From Cryptomeria japonica (Eukaryota > Streptophyta > Pinopsida > Cupressales > Cupressaceae): a stretch of 64,000 nucleotides of DNA. Every line of letters begins with the position of its first letter. The first letter of the stretch is position 1. A program made the translations under genes and the position numbers. Below are positions 1 through 13,030 of the stretch, piece by piece. The stretch is taken from positions 512,271,034-512,335,033 of the forward strand of contig NC_081415.1 of assembly GCF_030272615.1 (NCBI RefSeq). The letters run 5' to 3'. Below the pieces are notes generated by a model. The model had not been told where the DNA came from and did no database searches. It worked only from the letters and a program-made list of their open reading frames with translations.

Positions 1-3000
1 TTGTTGAAAAATGTGATATTTAAGTAGAATGTTTAGATTTTGATTAAGATTTAATTTTGTTTATTAAATAAAAATTTCAAATCTTTTATAGTCCATATAA
101 AAGTTAGGAATTTGTATGCATCTATTAGATGCAATTTGTTTTAGATTGTTTAGCAAATAAAACATTTAACTATAATGATATAATTTATATTTAATTTTCT
201 TATCTGATAATTTGAAATTTTTTTGTTTATGTATTTTCGTATTGATTCATGTTAGTGAACATTTAATACATAAATGACTTTTATTTTTCATTTTTCAAAC
301 TATAGAAAAATTTATGACATTGTTCATTTTGAAATTCTTTGTGCTTAAATTTCAACTTTACATTAATATTCTTTTCTCTTCTCTACATTAGGAACTATTA
401 GAACCATCACTTAAAATTAGAAATGAATTCAATCAATGGTAGATACACCTAAAGAAACTAAATTAAATAACTTTTTAAAAGTCAACAAATATTTATAGCA
501 TGCTATGACAAGTTTGACTTTGTATGTTGTGGAAAATGATATATATTACTTATTTGACAAGATGTTTATGGTTGAACTTATTGATACTTGATGAAAAATG
601 GATACATGAACAAAAGTGTGTTCTAAACATAACCACAAACAATGATAAATTATGTTATTTTATGATTGAATTTATTTAATTCTAACCAGAGTAGACCCAC
701 CAAAGAAAATGTAATTTGAATGAGGATGAAAACTCTTTTTTTTGTATTACGTTGCGATTTTCAAGTCTCCATTCGCACACCAAGAAAGTTTGGCTAATAG
801 AAAATTCTTGCGAAGAAGGTGTCATTAAATGAAGACTTTTCCTCAACATAGCTGTGATGTTTGACTTAAAATGTTCTCATAAGTTTTTTAGTTCTTATAT
901 TTCGAAGTAATATTAATCAAATTCCAAATACTTAATTAGAGTAACAGACATATATTTGTAATATAAGTTTACCCAAAATATATAAATAATACTTGTAAAA
1001 AAAACATTCATTAATTGCTAATTTTAAGATTATTTAGTTACTATTCATTTAATATATTAGGTACACGTAAAAAAACTAAATTATATAACTTTTCAAAGGT
1101 CAACAAACATTTTTTAGATGCTATGACAAGTTTGACTTTGTATGTTGTGGAAAAAGACATATACTATAAATTTGACAAGATATTTTAGGTTGAATTTATT
1201 ACTACTTAATGAAAAATACATACAAGAACAAAAGTTTGTATTAATCATTATTGCAAACAACGAAAAATTATGCTATTTTAAATATGAAATTATTTTATTT
1301 TAAGTAGAGCACACCCATCAAATAAAATAAAATTTGAATGAGGAGGACAAGTCTCTTTCTGTATTGAATTCGGATTTCAAGTCTCCATTTGCATGCCAAG
1401 AACATATGACTAATACAAAAATTTAGCAATAATTGAAGGTGTCATGAGATGAATACTTTTCCCCAACATTTAAGAGGGATACCTCCCATGTATGAATTAA
1501 ATTATTCTCTTATGTTTTTTATTTCTTATATTGTGAATCTATACTAATAAAATTTTAAATATTTAACTAGAATAGAAAACATATATCTCTACTTAAAATT
1601 TACCCAGTTTCTATATATGCTTATTTATAAAATAAAAATGATAGATTCGTTAATTAATAAATTTAATATTCTTTAATTACTACTTATTTAATATACTAAA
1701 TTTCTTAAATAATTTATGTCATAAAAATTACTAATTTAGTTCAAATCATTCAATTTATGTTCAAAATTTTCAAAATTTTCCATATATTATAAATCCATAA
1801 CTAAAGAGGGACCCAGTGACTTTTTCTTCCTCCTCTTTCAGTCTGAGAACACTTTCTTTGACGGACGATCATTGTTTACTTTGTTGCCAGAGGTTGTCTT
1901 TAAAAATGTGATTTAAGTAGAATCTTTTGGTTTTGATTAAGACTTTGATCATGTGTATTAGATGATAATTTAAAATCATTTTAATTTATATAGAAGTTAT
2001 GATTCATGTTAATGAACATTTGATACATAAATGATTTTTTTTTCATTATTATTTCAAATGGTAAAAAGTTTTATGACATTCTTCACTTTGAAATTATATC
2101 CGCTAAAATTCAAACTTTACATTAATACTCTTTCTCTTATGTTGCATTAGCAACTAGTAGAACCATCAGTCAAATCTATGTTTTGAAGTATTGTCATCAA
2201 AGTCAAAATTAGAAATGAATTCAATCAATGGTAGGTACACCTAAAGAAATTAAATTGAACAATTTTTTTAAAATTCAACAAATATTTATTGCATGCTATA
2301 ACAATTTTGATATTATATGTTGTGGAAAAAGATATATATTATAAATTTCACAAGATGTTTATCGTTGATTTTATTAATACTTACTGAAAATAGATAAAAG
2401 AACAAAAGTGTGTACTAATCATTATTGCGAACAATGAAAAACTATTTTATTTTAAATGTGATGTTATTTTACTCTAACTAGAGTAGACCCACCAAATAAA
2501 TATAATTTGAATGAGGAGGGAAAGTCTCTTCCTTGTATTGGGTTGTGATTTTCAAGTCTCCATTTGCACACCAAGAAAAGTTTGACTAATATAAAAAATA
2601 TTGCAACAATTGGAAAAGGTGTCATTAAATGAATACTTTTCCTCAACATTTAAGAAGGATAGGTATCATGTATGACTTATATGGTTCTCTAAAGTTTTTT
2701 ATTTATTATATTGTGAAAGTCTACTAATTAAATATCGAATATGTTATTAGAATAGAAGACATATATTTGTATTATAAATTTATACAAAATTTATAAATAC
2801 TTATTTGTAAAATAAAAATTCTAGATTTATTAATTCCTAATTTTAATATTATTGAATTATTACTCATTTAATATATTAAGTTCCTTAATAGTTTATCTCA
2901 TAAAAAAATACTAACTTAGTTCAAATCATTCAATTTATGTTCAATCTTTTCAAAAAAATTCATACTCTATAATTATATAACTAAGGAGGAACTCAATGAA
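1..3000. repeat. Three diverged copies of an AT-rich repeat unit
   Basis: The segment starting at 421 (aaatgaattcaatcaatgg, then a stretch ending tgtatgttgtggaaaa) recurs from about 1061 and again from 2213. Each copy continues into a shared downstream block (gtagacccaccaa, then caagtctccatt) near 690-780, 1300-1390 and 2480-2565. Sequence upstream of the unit (gattcatgtta.tgaacattt, then accatca) is present at 245-410 and 2001-2170 but missing before the middle copy. The end of the unit (ttcaaatcattcaatttatgttcaa) is shared by 1740 and 2920. The copies differ by many substitutions and indels. No coding potential is convincing. It could be an old tandem duplication or decayed non-coding elements. 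Confidence 0.75.
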
Positions 3001-3421
3001 TCTCCTAACATTCAGAAAGATCTTATAGGCTTAAGAGTTAGCAATTTCATTGCGTGTTCATAAAAAAATATTGATTTATAATTTTTTTTAATAATTTAAA
3101 TATAAATTTCTAGTAACAAATAATTAAAACATAAAATAATATAATATCAATTTAATTTTTATTTTTATATACTTTTATTTATTTTGATATTTTCCAACAC
3201 TATTAAATTATAATAAATAAAAATTTATAATAATTTATTTTATTTAATGATGAATAATCTCTTTAAACATATAAATTTTAAATTGTAAACTTCATAATAT
3301 GAAAAAGCACCACAAAAACTACCTATCCAGTGAGACCTCTGTGAGGAAAAGACATAAGCTAACCTTAAAAATGACATTCCTATGACAATAGAAGGTGAAT
3401 TTTAAACTCAAATACAAAAAT
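3001..3421. other. AT-rich spacer with no recognisable feature
   Basis: Very AT-rich sequence between the triplicated unit and a short tandem repeat. I see no open frame, RNA gene or terminal repeat in it. Confidence 0.5.
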
Positions 3422-3601
3422 TGGATGGATTTTTTTCAAATCTACAAAACCTTTGCAAGAGTACAAATGAGTACAAAAAAATGTGGATTTTTTTCTCTCT
3501 ACAAAACCTTTGCAAGAGTACAAATGAGTACAAAAAAATGAATGTGGATTTTTTTCTCTCTACAAAACCTTTGCAAGAGTACAAATGAGTACAAAAAAAT
3601 A
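3422..3601. repeat. Three-copy tandem repeat of about 60 bp
   Basis: Three consecutive units contain ggatttttttc, then ctacaaaacctttgcaagag, then tacaaatgagtacaaaaaa, at about 3422-3480, 3481-3540 and 3541-3601. Copies 2 and 3 are almost identical, apart from an extra gaat in the linker. This is a recent local duplication in non-coding DNA. Confidence 0.9.
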
Positions 3602-4483
3602 TAAGAGGAAATATTTGAGTAAAATATAAGGGGAAACAATTTCAAAACATTTCAAATCCAAAATCCCATATAAATTAATTAAAGTCCACTCTGTACCTAA
3701 TCAGATGAAAAAGCATCCCTTTAAATTCTTTCTGGCATGTAATCTTGGAAGATCACTTTTCTCCTTAGCTTTTTGAACTTTGTGTTTTTTCCATGGTAAC
3801 TTATAATAAGAATGTATCCATTTTTCATCTCCCCACCCAAAGAATCTCATATTAAATACTCTAGTTTTATTTTCTCTCTCTTAAACTAGCTTTATTGGTT
3901 TTAAACAAAAGGTATGTTCCATAGGGGCTATACTAATGTCTTTATAATCATAGCATATGTATTTACCTAGTGTAACATTTTATCTAGCTACAATTATCAA
4001 ATCATGTGCTTTTAATAACATTTTTTTCCCATGAGAAGATTCCTCAACAACGAGGAGAAAGACCAAGCAAGAAAATAATGGATCCATATTTCATTTTTAG
4101 CATTGTGAGAGAGTAATGAGTATGTTCTCCTAAGAAATTAAAATTTTCCATGGTTTTCCTTCTTTGCTCCTTAGCATATACACTCTGAAATAGTATAAGA
4201 ATAAAATACCAAGTCTAATAGTCATGACTTAATTTAGGGATCAAGTCAACAATTGTTTGTCACTACTATTAGAAAAGGGAAAGTTATATGATGGACAATA
4301 TATTATAGTAGAAATTTGAAAATTTCCTCTCTTTCAAATCATGGATCTTCTTTTAAAAAAAATATGTAATTTGATTTTGCTAACAATTTCAATCTAATGA
4401 TCATGAATTAAATTACTTTTTTTTTACACCCACTCTTTTATGTTACATTAATTATTTTCAATATGATTGCTAAAAACTTCAAA
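3602..4483. other. Non-coding flank left of element E1
   Basis: AT-rich sequence without a supported gene. It is the putative pre-insertion flank of the outermost element of the nest. Confidence 0.45.
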
Positions 4484-5870
4484 TGTTGTAACATCATAAT
4501 TTGCACCCCATGCAATTCCACACTACATAAGCACCTTTTATTTAAGTTGATTGTAGATATTTCTTTGGTCCTTTACCCACTCAGCTAGTGTATCTTTCCT
4601 TGTCACCTTCTTCCTTTTCCTTTGGTGTAATTTTTATGGTTGTACAATTCATAGATGAACACGTGCCACAAAGATGTTCATGCATTGTACTTTCATCTTA
4701 CAAATTTGCAGACTATAGGTGATCATTAGAATATTATGTCTACAATACCTAGTAGTGTAACACCTCCCTCTCTGATGATCAATGTCGAGATTCTTCTATA
4801 GCACCTATATCTTGCCTATTTGAGCTTCATTGGGTTGGGTCCTTTGGGTTTTCCTAAAAATTTCTTCACACATCCTTATATCACATTCTTACAAGATATA
4901 GTTCTCTACTTCTTTGCCTTGGGGTTTTGGTCATTTAGGTTTTGAACCACTACCATCTCACCATATCCATTCTTACAACTCTGTGTCTTTGAGCATTTTG
5001 TAGTCATCTTCACTCCTGTAGGATTTTGTTTTGTTGGTGATGAAGTGGAGTTTCTTCACTCTTGTTTATCATATTTGTATCTTCTTATCTCCGTTAGCCT
5101 ATCAAGTTTATCATTTATTGCATTGTATCTCTCATATCTTTTTTTCTTTTATCTATCATCTTCGATATATATGGAGATGTAAACACCAAATCAAGGTTGA
5201 AATATGGAAAGCCTCTAAAAACAACCCCAATATTCTTGTATTTATAGTTTGTGTGTAGGTTATTGGAGTCTATTCATGTTTATTGGAAACTTCATTCATG
5301 GACCCTTTGTAAAGTCTCTTCTCTTCCTTTAATTTCTCACTTATTTATTGTTTTATAGTTAGTTATGTTATTGTTATCATTGTTATCACATTAAAATCCA
5401 TCTTCTAGTCTATTCTTTGTTTTTTGGTATGGTCTTTGTACTCCATGTGCACAAAACATATACGTGTTGTATTGTCATCCAAAACTAGGGCATGCATCCT
5501 AGAGAGACCGCTAATAGAGATCACCCAATGACCTTATTGGCTTGCTCTTTCAAATTCTACTATCAAAACATTTTTATCATTTTTTGTGCTTCAACTATTT
5601 AGTAAATTCCACTTATAGGCTTAGATAAATTGTTTCTTGTGTCTCCATAGCTCACCAAAGTGCCCCATTAGTGAGGTAGAGTTGCCCAATTTTCTCCTCT
5701 AGGTTCCATCACCATGAGGGTGTTGAATTGCCTCTTCTACATTTTGGCAAACCTAACATAAACTATTTTGAACTGATATTTGTTTGTGTGTGTCTAATAC
5801 AATTTAAATTTGTTTGACTTGTAAAAGTAGAAAAACTTGTAGAAATTTTTCTTAATCAAACAAGTGTGGT
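4484..5870 (+). repeat. E1 5' LTR (approximate ends)
   Basis: Matches 51343-52670 in order over more than 1.2 kb. Shared blocks include ctagtgt.tctttccttgtcac (4583 and 51440), tagtagtgta.cacctccct (4751 and 51586) and gtgaggtagagttg (5671 and 52487). The clear homology ends near 5755. The extension to 5870 rests on the weak PBS-like site that follows. Confidence 0.6.
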
Positions 5871-5969
5871 ATTGGGTATCAAGTAACTCTGTTGCACACT
5901 CATGGAGTGGTAAAAGTGTTGTGGATCTTGTCCATGAGATTTACAATCTAAACTACCTCTGGAGTTGTT

Positions 5970-6152
5970 TTGAGGAGAACATCTAGACCAAGTATCCCTC
6001 AAAATCATTATAGTCCTACTCGACTTGGCCTGATGTTCTTAGGTGTGGTTGATCCAAATGATCCTTTTTCTCCCTATAAGCTCAAGGGGATCATCACAAG
6101 AAGCATTTCTACATCTAGTTCACAAAATAATACCTTTGTAAATAGTCCTCTA
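5970..6152 (+). pseudogene. E1 gag N-terminal fragment, cut by E2
   Basis: A short open frame just downstream of the E1 5' LTR encodes a basic, serine- and proline-rich peptide. It runs straight into the E2 LTR at 6153, so it is truncated by that insertion. Its start is not a clear ATG. The remaining gag-like sequence of E1 resumes after 46523. Assignment to gag rests on position only. Confidence 0.35.
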
Positions 6153-6790
6153 TGTTGAACACGCTAGATGCTAAGAGGGTGGTGAATCAACATTAACTAA
6201 ATTTTGAAACAACTTAAACCCATTTATCCACAACATGAAGAATTAAACAATAGTAGCATAAGCACACACACATGAACACCCATTTTTATACGTGCAAAAC
6301 CCGAATTGGGAAAAAACCATAGTGGGAGTCAACCCACAAGATAATCCACTATATATAAAATGATTACAAAAGGTAGAGATAATTTCTCAAGGAATAAGAT
6401 ACAAAAGAGATTTGTAAACCTGAATCTAACTCCATTTAGGGCAAGATAGAAAATTACAATATCAGAAAAGGAACTGTATAAATAGAGGTGTCTCAGAATG
6501 CAAATTGCAGTCACTATTAAAGGACAAAACTTTTCTCTTACGAAAATATTCGAACCACCAAACCTCATAGATCACTACATCTATATCCACTGTAACTCCT
6601 ACACTACAAAAAATATTGATAGACTTCCTTGTATCACACCTTTACCCACTTTCTCTTTCACCATTCACATACCAAACTCACTTGCATCTTTCTATATCAA
6701 TGTTTCACATTCCAATCTCATTTCATATTTCACAGAATAATCAATTAATCAGAAACTCACAAATAACAACAAATAACAACAACAATAGCC
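6153..6790 (-). repeat. E2 3' LTR, shortened
   Basis: Starts tgttgaacacgctagatg and aligns with 45464 onward through blocks such as cacaagataatccactata and gatcactacatctatatccact. It stops being alignable near 6750 and is followed by a polypurine tract complement (agctccccct, about 6794). The partner LTR is about 400 bp longer, so this copy has probably lost an internal or distal part. Confidence 0.7.
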
Positions 6791-9301
6791 AATAGCTCCC
6801 CCTAACAATAGTAAAAATTGAAACAAATGAAATATGAAAACATAAACATTTTTTAGTGATCTTTCTCCCCCTTTTTCCATCAACGAAAAAGGCCATCAAC
6901 CACCAAGCCATTAAAAACATTGAAATCATTTGAATTCATTCAGCTAGATATTCCTTAAAGTGCTTCCTTAATTTTATCACTGAGGCCTTCCAAGAATGAG
7001 TAGAAGCATAAAAAATTCTACTTTGACTTTCATAGTCAATACATTTATTTATAGTGATCACCTTTCTCAACACATTCTCCATCAACCAAAAAACTCAAAT
7101 AAGAATAAAGTTTCAACTCAATGTCATCTCTTAATTCTACAAACATCCTAATAAATTTATATATCTGACTTTTCCTCAAGGCTAACTGTTTATGCAATTC
7201 ACGTGCCTTGTCCCTTTATTTACCATAAACATCTGTTAAAAATTTATAAAATTTACCCATTTCAACCAACTAAGACCCAATTTGATCAATTTTATTTTTA
7301 AACTTTTGTGTGGAAACCGACCACTTCAAACAAAATTTATAAAACCTTTCAGCTTCACCAATCAATTTCTTGAAATTCAATAGATTAAGAATTCACACCT
7401 GATGAGCCTTCCTACATTTCTTAGTAATCATTTCTTGCATGTTTCCTTCAATAAATTCCATATTAACATCTTCTTCATCAATTCTCTCAATAAATGCTTC
7501 AACAAGCTCCTCCGAAAAGACACTCTGCAATATTAGTCACAACCAGACTGTTCAGCACTAAATACCTCACAAAATCCTTCTCAATAACATACTACTCATA
7601 CAACACATGATCATGATAATATTATCCAATAGACTTCATACCGCTAGGCTTCTCAAACATCTTCAACACCATTTATTCTATAAAATCATCATCATCAGAT
7701 ATTTCTTTGGAAACTTACTACTCCTCATCTACTTGCACATTCTAAGCTATTACCTATTCTATCTTTATTTCTTCTTCTTCCTCATCACTATCAATATTCA
7801 CTAGCATGATTTCCTTCTTCTTTGAACTCTCTATCTTTTCCCTTTTTTGAATATTAGAACTAGAAGCAAAGACATCTCTGAAAAACCTTCTTTATTTCTT
7901 CGATTTCTTATCTAGTGCTAGCATTTCAGACCTTCCAATAATCTCATCTCTTGTACCAAATCTCTATGCATACAGATCTTTTGGTATCATCAAAATTTTC
8001 TCTAATAACTTCATACATTCATCTTCTAGATCCTCATAAGGTAATGGAGTTTCCCAAGATGCTCTTGGAACCACAACTTCTTAAAAAACATTATATTTAT
8101 CAACTAAAAACATAATGTTGTTTTCATACCAATCCAAAACCTTGGGAGGAATCTGATTCCTCAAAACTTGATCACTTGTAATTTTTTCAAAGAAATTTCT
8201 ACACATCTTAGAATTTTATTCCAAACCACCTAAATATCTTTTGATCTGAGACCCAATGGTCATATGATTCATCCATGAAATTCTCTCAATACAAAGAAAT
8301 GAATGGAGAAAATAGAAAACCAAAAAAACAATCACAGAAGCATAATGAAATGGATACATCTCACTCTTCATCATCTTTAGGTTGTCAAATAATAGTGTGT
8401 AGAATCTCAAACAAATCATACTTGGCATTCTTTATAACCATCCAATATGCTATACGAACTTTGGTTGATGCATGAGAACTTTTTTTATTCATATAATAAA
8501 ATTTGTATGATATTTCCATTATTGTATATTTGACATTTGCATCTCTAATGGTGTCAATTCTCAATGCTCTTCCATTTCATACAACACCAGTCAAATGATT
8601 CACTTCAACATTCTTAACAAATTTCAGCATCGACACTACACTGGTCACACATAACCCTATCATAGCTTGCAATTCATCTTTTTAAATCAAGTATTGTTTA
8701 TCAAGCCATAAATGTGTACCATGAATCATACTAAGAATAATTCTAATAATTTCTTCATCTATGATCATTGAAAAATAATTCCATGAATCCAAAACCTTGA
8801 ATCCTTGGGTGCCAACTTCATTTTTCAATCTCTACGAACTACCAACCAAATTAATCTATCTGAAAGCTATAATATTTCCATGATCATACTACTCTAAGTA
8901 AATATGAATATACTTACAAACATCTTCCTTATGAGTAATATGATCATCAATTCCAAAAAAAATCCAACTGAATCTATTTCTAACAAGAAATAAAAGGCTT
9001 TAATTCATACCCAAGTCTAGGATCATTATTAATACTTACAATTTTTGCCATTTTGCTAGATCACTACTCGACAAACTCTTTTCTCACACTTCTACTTGAA
9101 TTTTCTCGTTTATCTTCCCTTCACTTCTTAAATTGCAAGTGCCCAAATGATCATAATCACCAAAATAACACTCACAAATTAGGTCTTCAAAAAGTTGATA
9201 CATTATTTGCTGAACCTCCAAATAGTACATCTAAACCACATATATCTTCCAAGTTGAGGAGAATCTCATCATCAAACCAAGAGGGGTCGTAAAGATGTTT
9301 T
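6791..9301 (-). pseudogene. E2 ORF2 remnant (family protein of unknown function)
   Basis: The minus strand carries a heavily mutated version of the ORF2 also found in E4, E5 and E6. Around 8260-7960 one can read the family signatures IPPKVLDWYENNI, then a VD pair, and VVVPRASWETPLPYE, separated by stops and frame changes. This matches IPTKLVNRYEKTI and VVEPQTTWVIPIGYE of E5. Toward 6800 the translation is lysine- and glutamate-rich, consistent with the helical C-terminal part of the family. The reading frame is broken throughout, so no product is expected. Small open frames on the opposite strand are shadows. Confidence 0.55.
9297..9301. repeat. E3 target-site duplication, left copy (gtttt)
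   Basis: The five bases before the E3 LTR are gtttt, repeated exactly at 14137-14141 after the right LTR. Confidence 0.9.
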
Positions 9302-9751
9302 TGTTGGTGTAAATAATTATTCATCTTCAATATTATTACACTATACTTAAGTTTACTTAGGAAATGCATTTCATAGTAGTTTGGGTATGAGACACTTGGG
9401 AGTTTGTGCCACATTGGGATAGTGTGTGTAGGAGAATTTCCACCCTTTATGGTGTGATCTTGTTGTTACACTCCACATTCAATGGGTGATCCACCTCATG
9501 TGGAATATTATATTATTTCTCCTACCTACCCACACCTATTTCCTACCTACCCTTGTTTCTTACTGAGCCACATGTCATGTTTGTGTGCTCACAAATCCAT
9601 ATAGCCTTGTCTATATAAGCAGGCTCATATTCATTGTAACTATTGAACTATTGATCATTTTCTATTGATGAGAATATAGTTTATTCTTGTCCTATATTGT
9701 GTCTATATTTTGTACATTTCATTGAGCTCTTGATCTTGGCAAAATCTCACA
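9302..9751 (+). repeat. E3 5' LTR
   Basis: 450 bp from tgttggtgtaaataattatt to cttggcaaaatctcaca, matching 13687-14136 base for base apart from about 18 substitutions and no length change. Confidence 0.95.
9612..9619 (+). promoter_or_regulatory. E3 LTR TATA box
   Basis: tatataag inside the 5' LTR, conserved at 13997-14004 in the 3' LTR. It is the likely core promoter of E3, with transcription expected to start some 25-35 bp downstream. Confidence 0.65.
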
Positions 9752-9764
9752 TGGTATTACAGCC
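9752..9764 (+). other. E3 primer-binding site
   Basis: tggtattacagcc follows the LTR end directly. It resembles the plant initiator-Met PBS (tggtatcagagc) with a few differences. Confidence 0.7.
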
Positions 9765-11184
9765 ATTAGAGCGTCATTGATTCATCTTGAAGAGGCATTA
9801 TTGCAATGTCAAGAGGAAGATCTGAGGAGCAACATCTTTTGGAGGCATCCTAGACTAGATCTGACCTTGTCATTACGTCCAGGTGGCCGTTTCCATGAAT
9901 TTTGGTTATAAAGTCAGCCTATTTTGGTGAGAAAATTTTTTTTGGCAATTTTGCTATTATTGTACGAATTTCAAAAAAAAAATTCAAAAAATAATTTATT
10001 TATATTTCTGCAAAAATATTTTGAAAAAAAAAAAAATTCGCAGAAAATTTTTAAAATTTTTTTTTTTCAGAAAAATTAAATTTCGAAAATAAAAAAATCA
10101 TTTTTTTTTTGTTTTGAGGGTCCAAAGACCCCCACGTAACCCTTGCAGGTCCCAGCTTCCCCGTGCGTCACCACCTGCATGCCTCTTGTCGCACCGCACC
10201 TCCCGTTGCACCGCCCCCCGTCGCACCACCCCCTCCAGCGCTGCCCCAGCGGTGCTTCCCTCCATGCCACCCCTGCCGATCCCGCTAACGCCTTCATCGC
10301 TGCCATCAGCACCTTGCCTCTGGCCGCCACCATGCTTCCGACACCTCCCGCTAGCCCTACACTGGCTGCGATGCAGACCCTGCCACATCAGTGCCACGAC
10401 AGCAGATGCAATAGCCCAGTTGGCTGCCACATCACTTGTCCTGTCACTATGATTGTACCGCCCAGTCAGATCGTGCCACGTCAGTGCCCAGTCAACTGTG
10501 AAGTTTTGGCAACGGTCATACGATCATCAAATTTAACCCCGCAGTGCGCTGACATCATCATTTTTCAAAAATTTTGCAGGCCCCTCTCATTGAGCTTTTT
10601 GATTTTGCAGTTCAACTTCAAATGGCCATATCTTGCTCATTTTTGCTCACTTTTTGGTGCAATGTTTTTTGAAATGGGCTAGAATTTTGTGTACTTCACA
10701 TGGTGGAATTATTTTCTAATTTTGGTGGACATATTTTTCAGAATTCTTAGTTTTTGGTGACTATACCTATCCAATCCCCATTTTTGCAACTTTCGGGACT
10801 CCGTTCGGGCTCATATGAACTCCTTTTCAAGTGCCATTTTTTTTATAGTGCATGAGTTTTCCTCTACTTTCATAATCTGCTATCAATTTTCAGTAATTTT
10901 GGGTAGAAATTATACTTTCAATATATGGTCTTATTTGGCCAAATTGGCACTTGTATTGGATAGATCTATCTTTCTAGTCTTTTGCATTGTAGTTATCAGC
11001 CTATTGGGGGTAGTTGTAAAACAAAATCAGAAGTCCACCTTTCCATTTTTTGCAAGTGGCCTATTGTACACGAACTACATATAAATTGCCAAAATCATCA
11101 TTTTTGGGGGGGTACTTTGATTCAGTGAATTTGGGGGGTGTCTCTTGTGCTTTTGTGCTCTTGTTTTCCTTCCTTTTTGCTTCT
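9765..11184 (+). other. E3 untranslated leader with a GC-rich island
   Basis: About 1.4 kb between PBS and gag. From about 10115 to 10510 the sequence turns sharply GC- and CpG-rich (for example ccgccccccgtcgcacc) inside otherwise AT-rich DNA, with oligo-A and oligo-T runs before it. Several overlapping open frames exist here in three frames on both strands. That is what a GC-rich, stop-poor stretch produces, and none shows a domain. It may be a captured host fragment or a structured leader. Confidence 0.55.
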
Positions 11185-12074
11185 ATGAGTTCTTCTAAGT
11201 TTCCTCTCTTAACTCCTCATAATTATGCTACTTGGAAAATTGATGCATGGAGTAAACTTATGGAAAAAGGACTAACTCATTACATTGATGGAACTATTGT
11301 TGCTCCTGCTGATCCTAAGGTTGATCGAGTTGGTCACTTGGATTGACTCACTAAAAATATCATGGCAATTGGTACCTTAAGAAAGTATGTATCAAAGGAT
11401 CTCATCTTTCATATTGAAAAGTGTACTCTAATCAAGGATGCTTGGCAAAAGTTTCAAGATTTGTATGGTCAAGTTGATGAGATTAGGGTATATCAAATTG
11501 ATAGTGATCTCACCATGTTGGATCCCAATAACTTTGATACTATACAAGATTATGTCACTAAGGCAAATGAGTTGAGGGCACAACTCAAAGATTGTGGCAT
11601 TGATAAGAAGGATACTCAATTGATCTTCAACTTGATGGGCAAGCTTCCACAAGAATATGCAGCATTTGTTTCTAGTTCCCAAACCCATAGGATGACAATG
11701 GGTTCAAGCTACACATGCCTATATTTGATTCTTTCAATGAAATGTTGATGATGGAACAAACTAAGTTGATAAGCATGGGCATTCTTAAGGCTTCTAAGTC
11801 TCAAGCATTAGTGGCAAATCAAGGGAACAAAGGAAATCAAGGAAAGGACAACTCAAACAAGAACAAATGGCAATCAAAGCCTAAGGACAAAGCATCATCC
11901 TCTCCACAACAAGGAGATACATCCTCGTCCAAGAGGGATAATTCACCAAAGAGGGAGAAACCTACTTGTGCCTATTATAAAAAGTTTGGTCATGAGGAGC
12001 GTCGTTGCCATTCTAAGAAGATTGATGAGCACACACATATCCTCAAAAAGCATAACATTGATTTGCCTAATGTC
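11185..12074 (+). pseudogene. E3 gag (copia UBN2/DUF4219-like), decayed
   Basis: The frame starts at ATG 11185. The N-terminus has LTPHNYATWK, the typical opening of plant copia gag, and the core includes AWQKFQDLYG, IQDYVTKANELRAQL and LPQEYAAFV. A TGA at 11344-11346 probably replaces a tryptophan codon. A frameshift occurs near 11700. The C-terminal part is lysine-, glutamine- and serine-rich and ends in a zinc knuckle at 11967-12008, read as CAYYKKFGHEERRC, where the second cysteine has become tyrosine. Another frameshift near 12075 leads into the protease frame. The product would package element RNA into virus-like particles, but this copy cannot make it intact. Confidence 0.85.
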
Positions 12075-13030
12075 TACAAGAGGATGATTCATCAACTTCC
12101 ACTTCCTCACATTCAAAAGGAAAAGGGAAAGCATTCATGGCTTCTATAAGTGGGAAGACTCACTCTTTTGGGACAAGAAAAGGAAAAGCTCTATGTGCTA
12201 CTATCAGTCCTCATTCAGAGAGATGGCTTCTAGATTCAGGGGCTTCTCATCATATGGCATCTTCACAGTCTATGTTCTCTACATTTGAGCCTTGCACCAT
12301 GCCGCAGATTTTGATGGGCAATCATACATACATGGATGTGATTGGGAAAGGATCTATTGACATTGGGGATAACTCCTTCAATGATGTGTTGTGTGTACCC
12401 CACTTGACAAACAATCTCATTTCCATCTATCAAATCACACATGGCACAACTAAGAGAGTTGTGGAGTTCATTCCTAAGTCAGTTTTCATTAGAGACTTGG
12501 AGACTAGAGCTATCATTGCGAATGGGGTGGTTGATCATGCATCTCGGTTATACTCCTTTTCATATTTTGTTGATGATGATTTCACATTTGATGATTCTAC
12601 ACATGATGATCACACTTCCTGTGATGGTTCAGATTTTGAGGAGAACTTTGGGCACTTGAACATGGGGATTCTCACATGTGATCCCATTCTTGAGACTTGT
12701 ATTTCATCTCCTCATATTGATATCACATCACCTATTGCACCTAATGATGCAGACAGTGAGACAGTTTTGGCTTCATGTGATTCAGTACAGCAAGATATTC
12801 ATTGTCTTCAAACTTTAGATTCATGGGATGATTACTTGATAGACATTGGAGGTTTGTTTGTGGAATCCTACATTGCAGATTTGGGAGACATCATTGATGA
12901 CATTCATCTTCTCTTTGATGAAGATGGTCCTTCTTTGATTGTTGCAAGGGCACACTCTGACCCTCTTGTTCATTCTCTACATGATCATTCTTTTGAGATT
13001 GACATGATTGTGGATACTTATGTACAATAG
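12075..13030 (+). pseudogene. E3 aspartic protease and acidic extension
   Basis: The open frame from about 12075 to 13030 has the copia protease signature RWLLDSGASHHM; the catalytic Asp codon is at 12233. VLCVPHLTNNLISI follows, a hallmark of this family. After the protease the sequence becomes acidic and rich in Asp, His and Ser. The integrase HHCC zinc finger and GPxPxxS-type pre-integrase region normally found next are missing. The frame closes at 13030 and further stop-broken acidic sequence runs to about 13250. I infer that this lineage lost integrase and RT before insertion, because both LTRs and the TSD are intact. Confidence 0.85.

Noticed and set aside
5031-5258. 75-codon open frame
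   Set aside because: Lies in the E1 5' LTR, is not preserved in the 3' LTR, and has no domain.
10076-10682. Overlapping Pro/Ala/Arg-rich open frames in three frames and both strands
   Set aside because: A GC-rich island with few stops; no start context, domain or conservation evidence favours any one frame.
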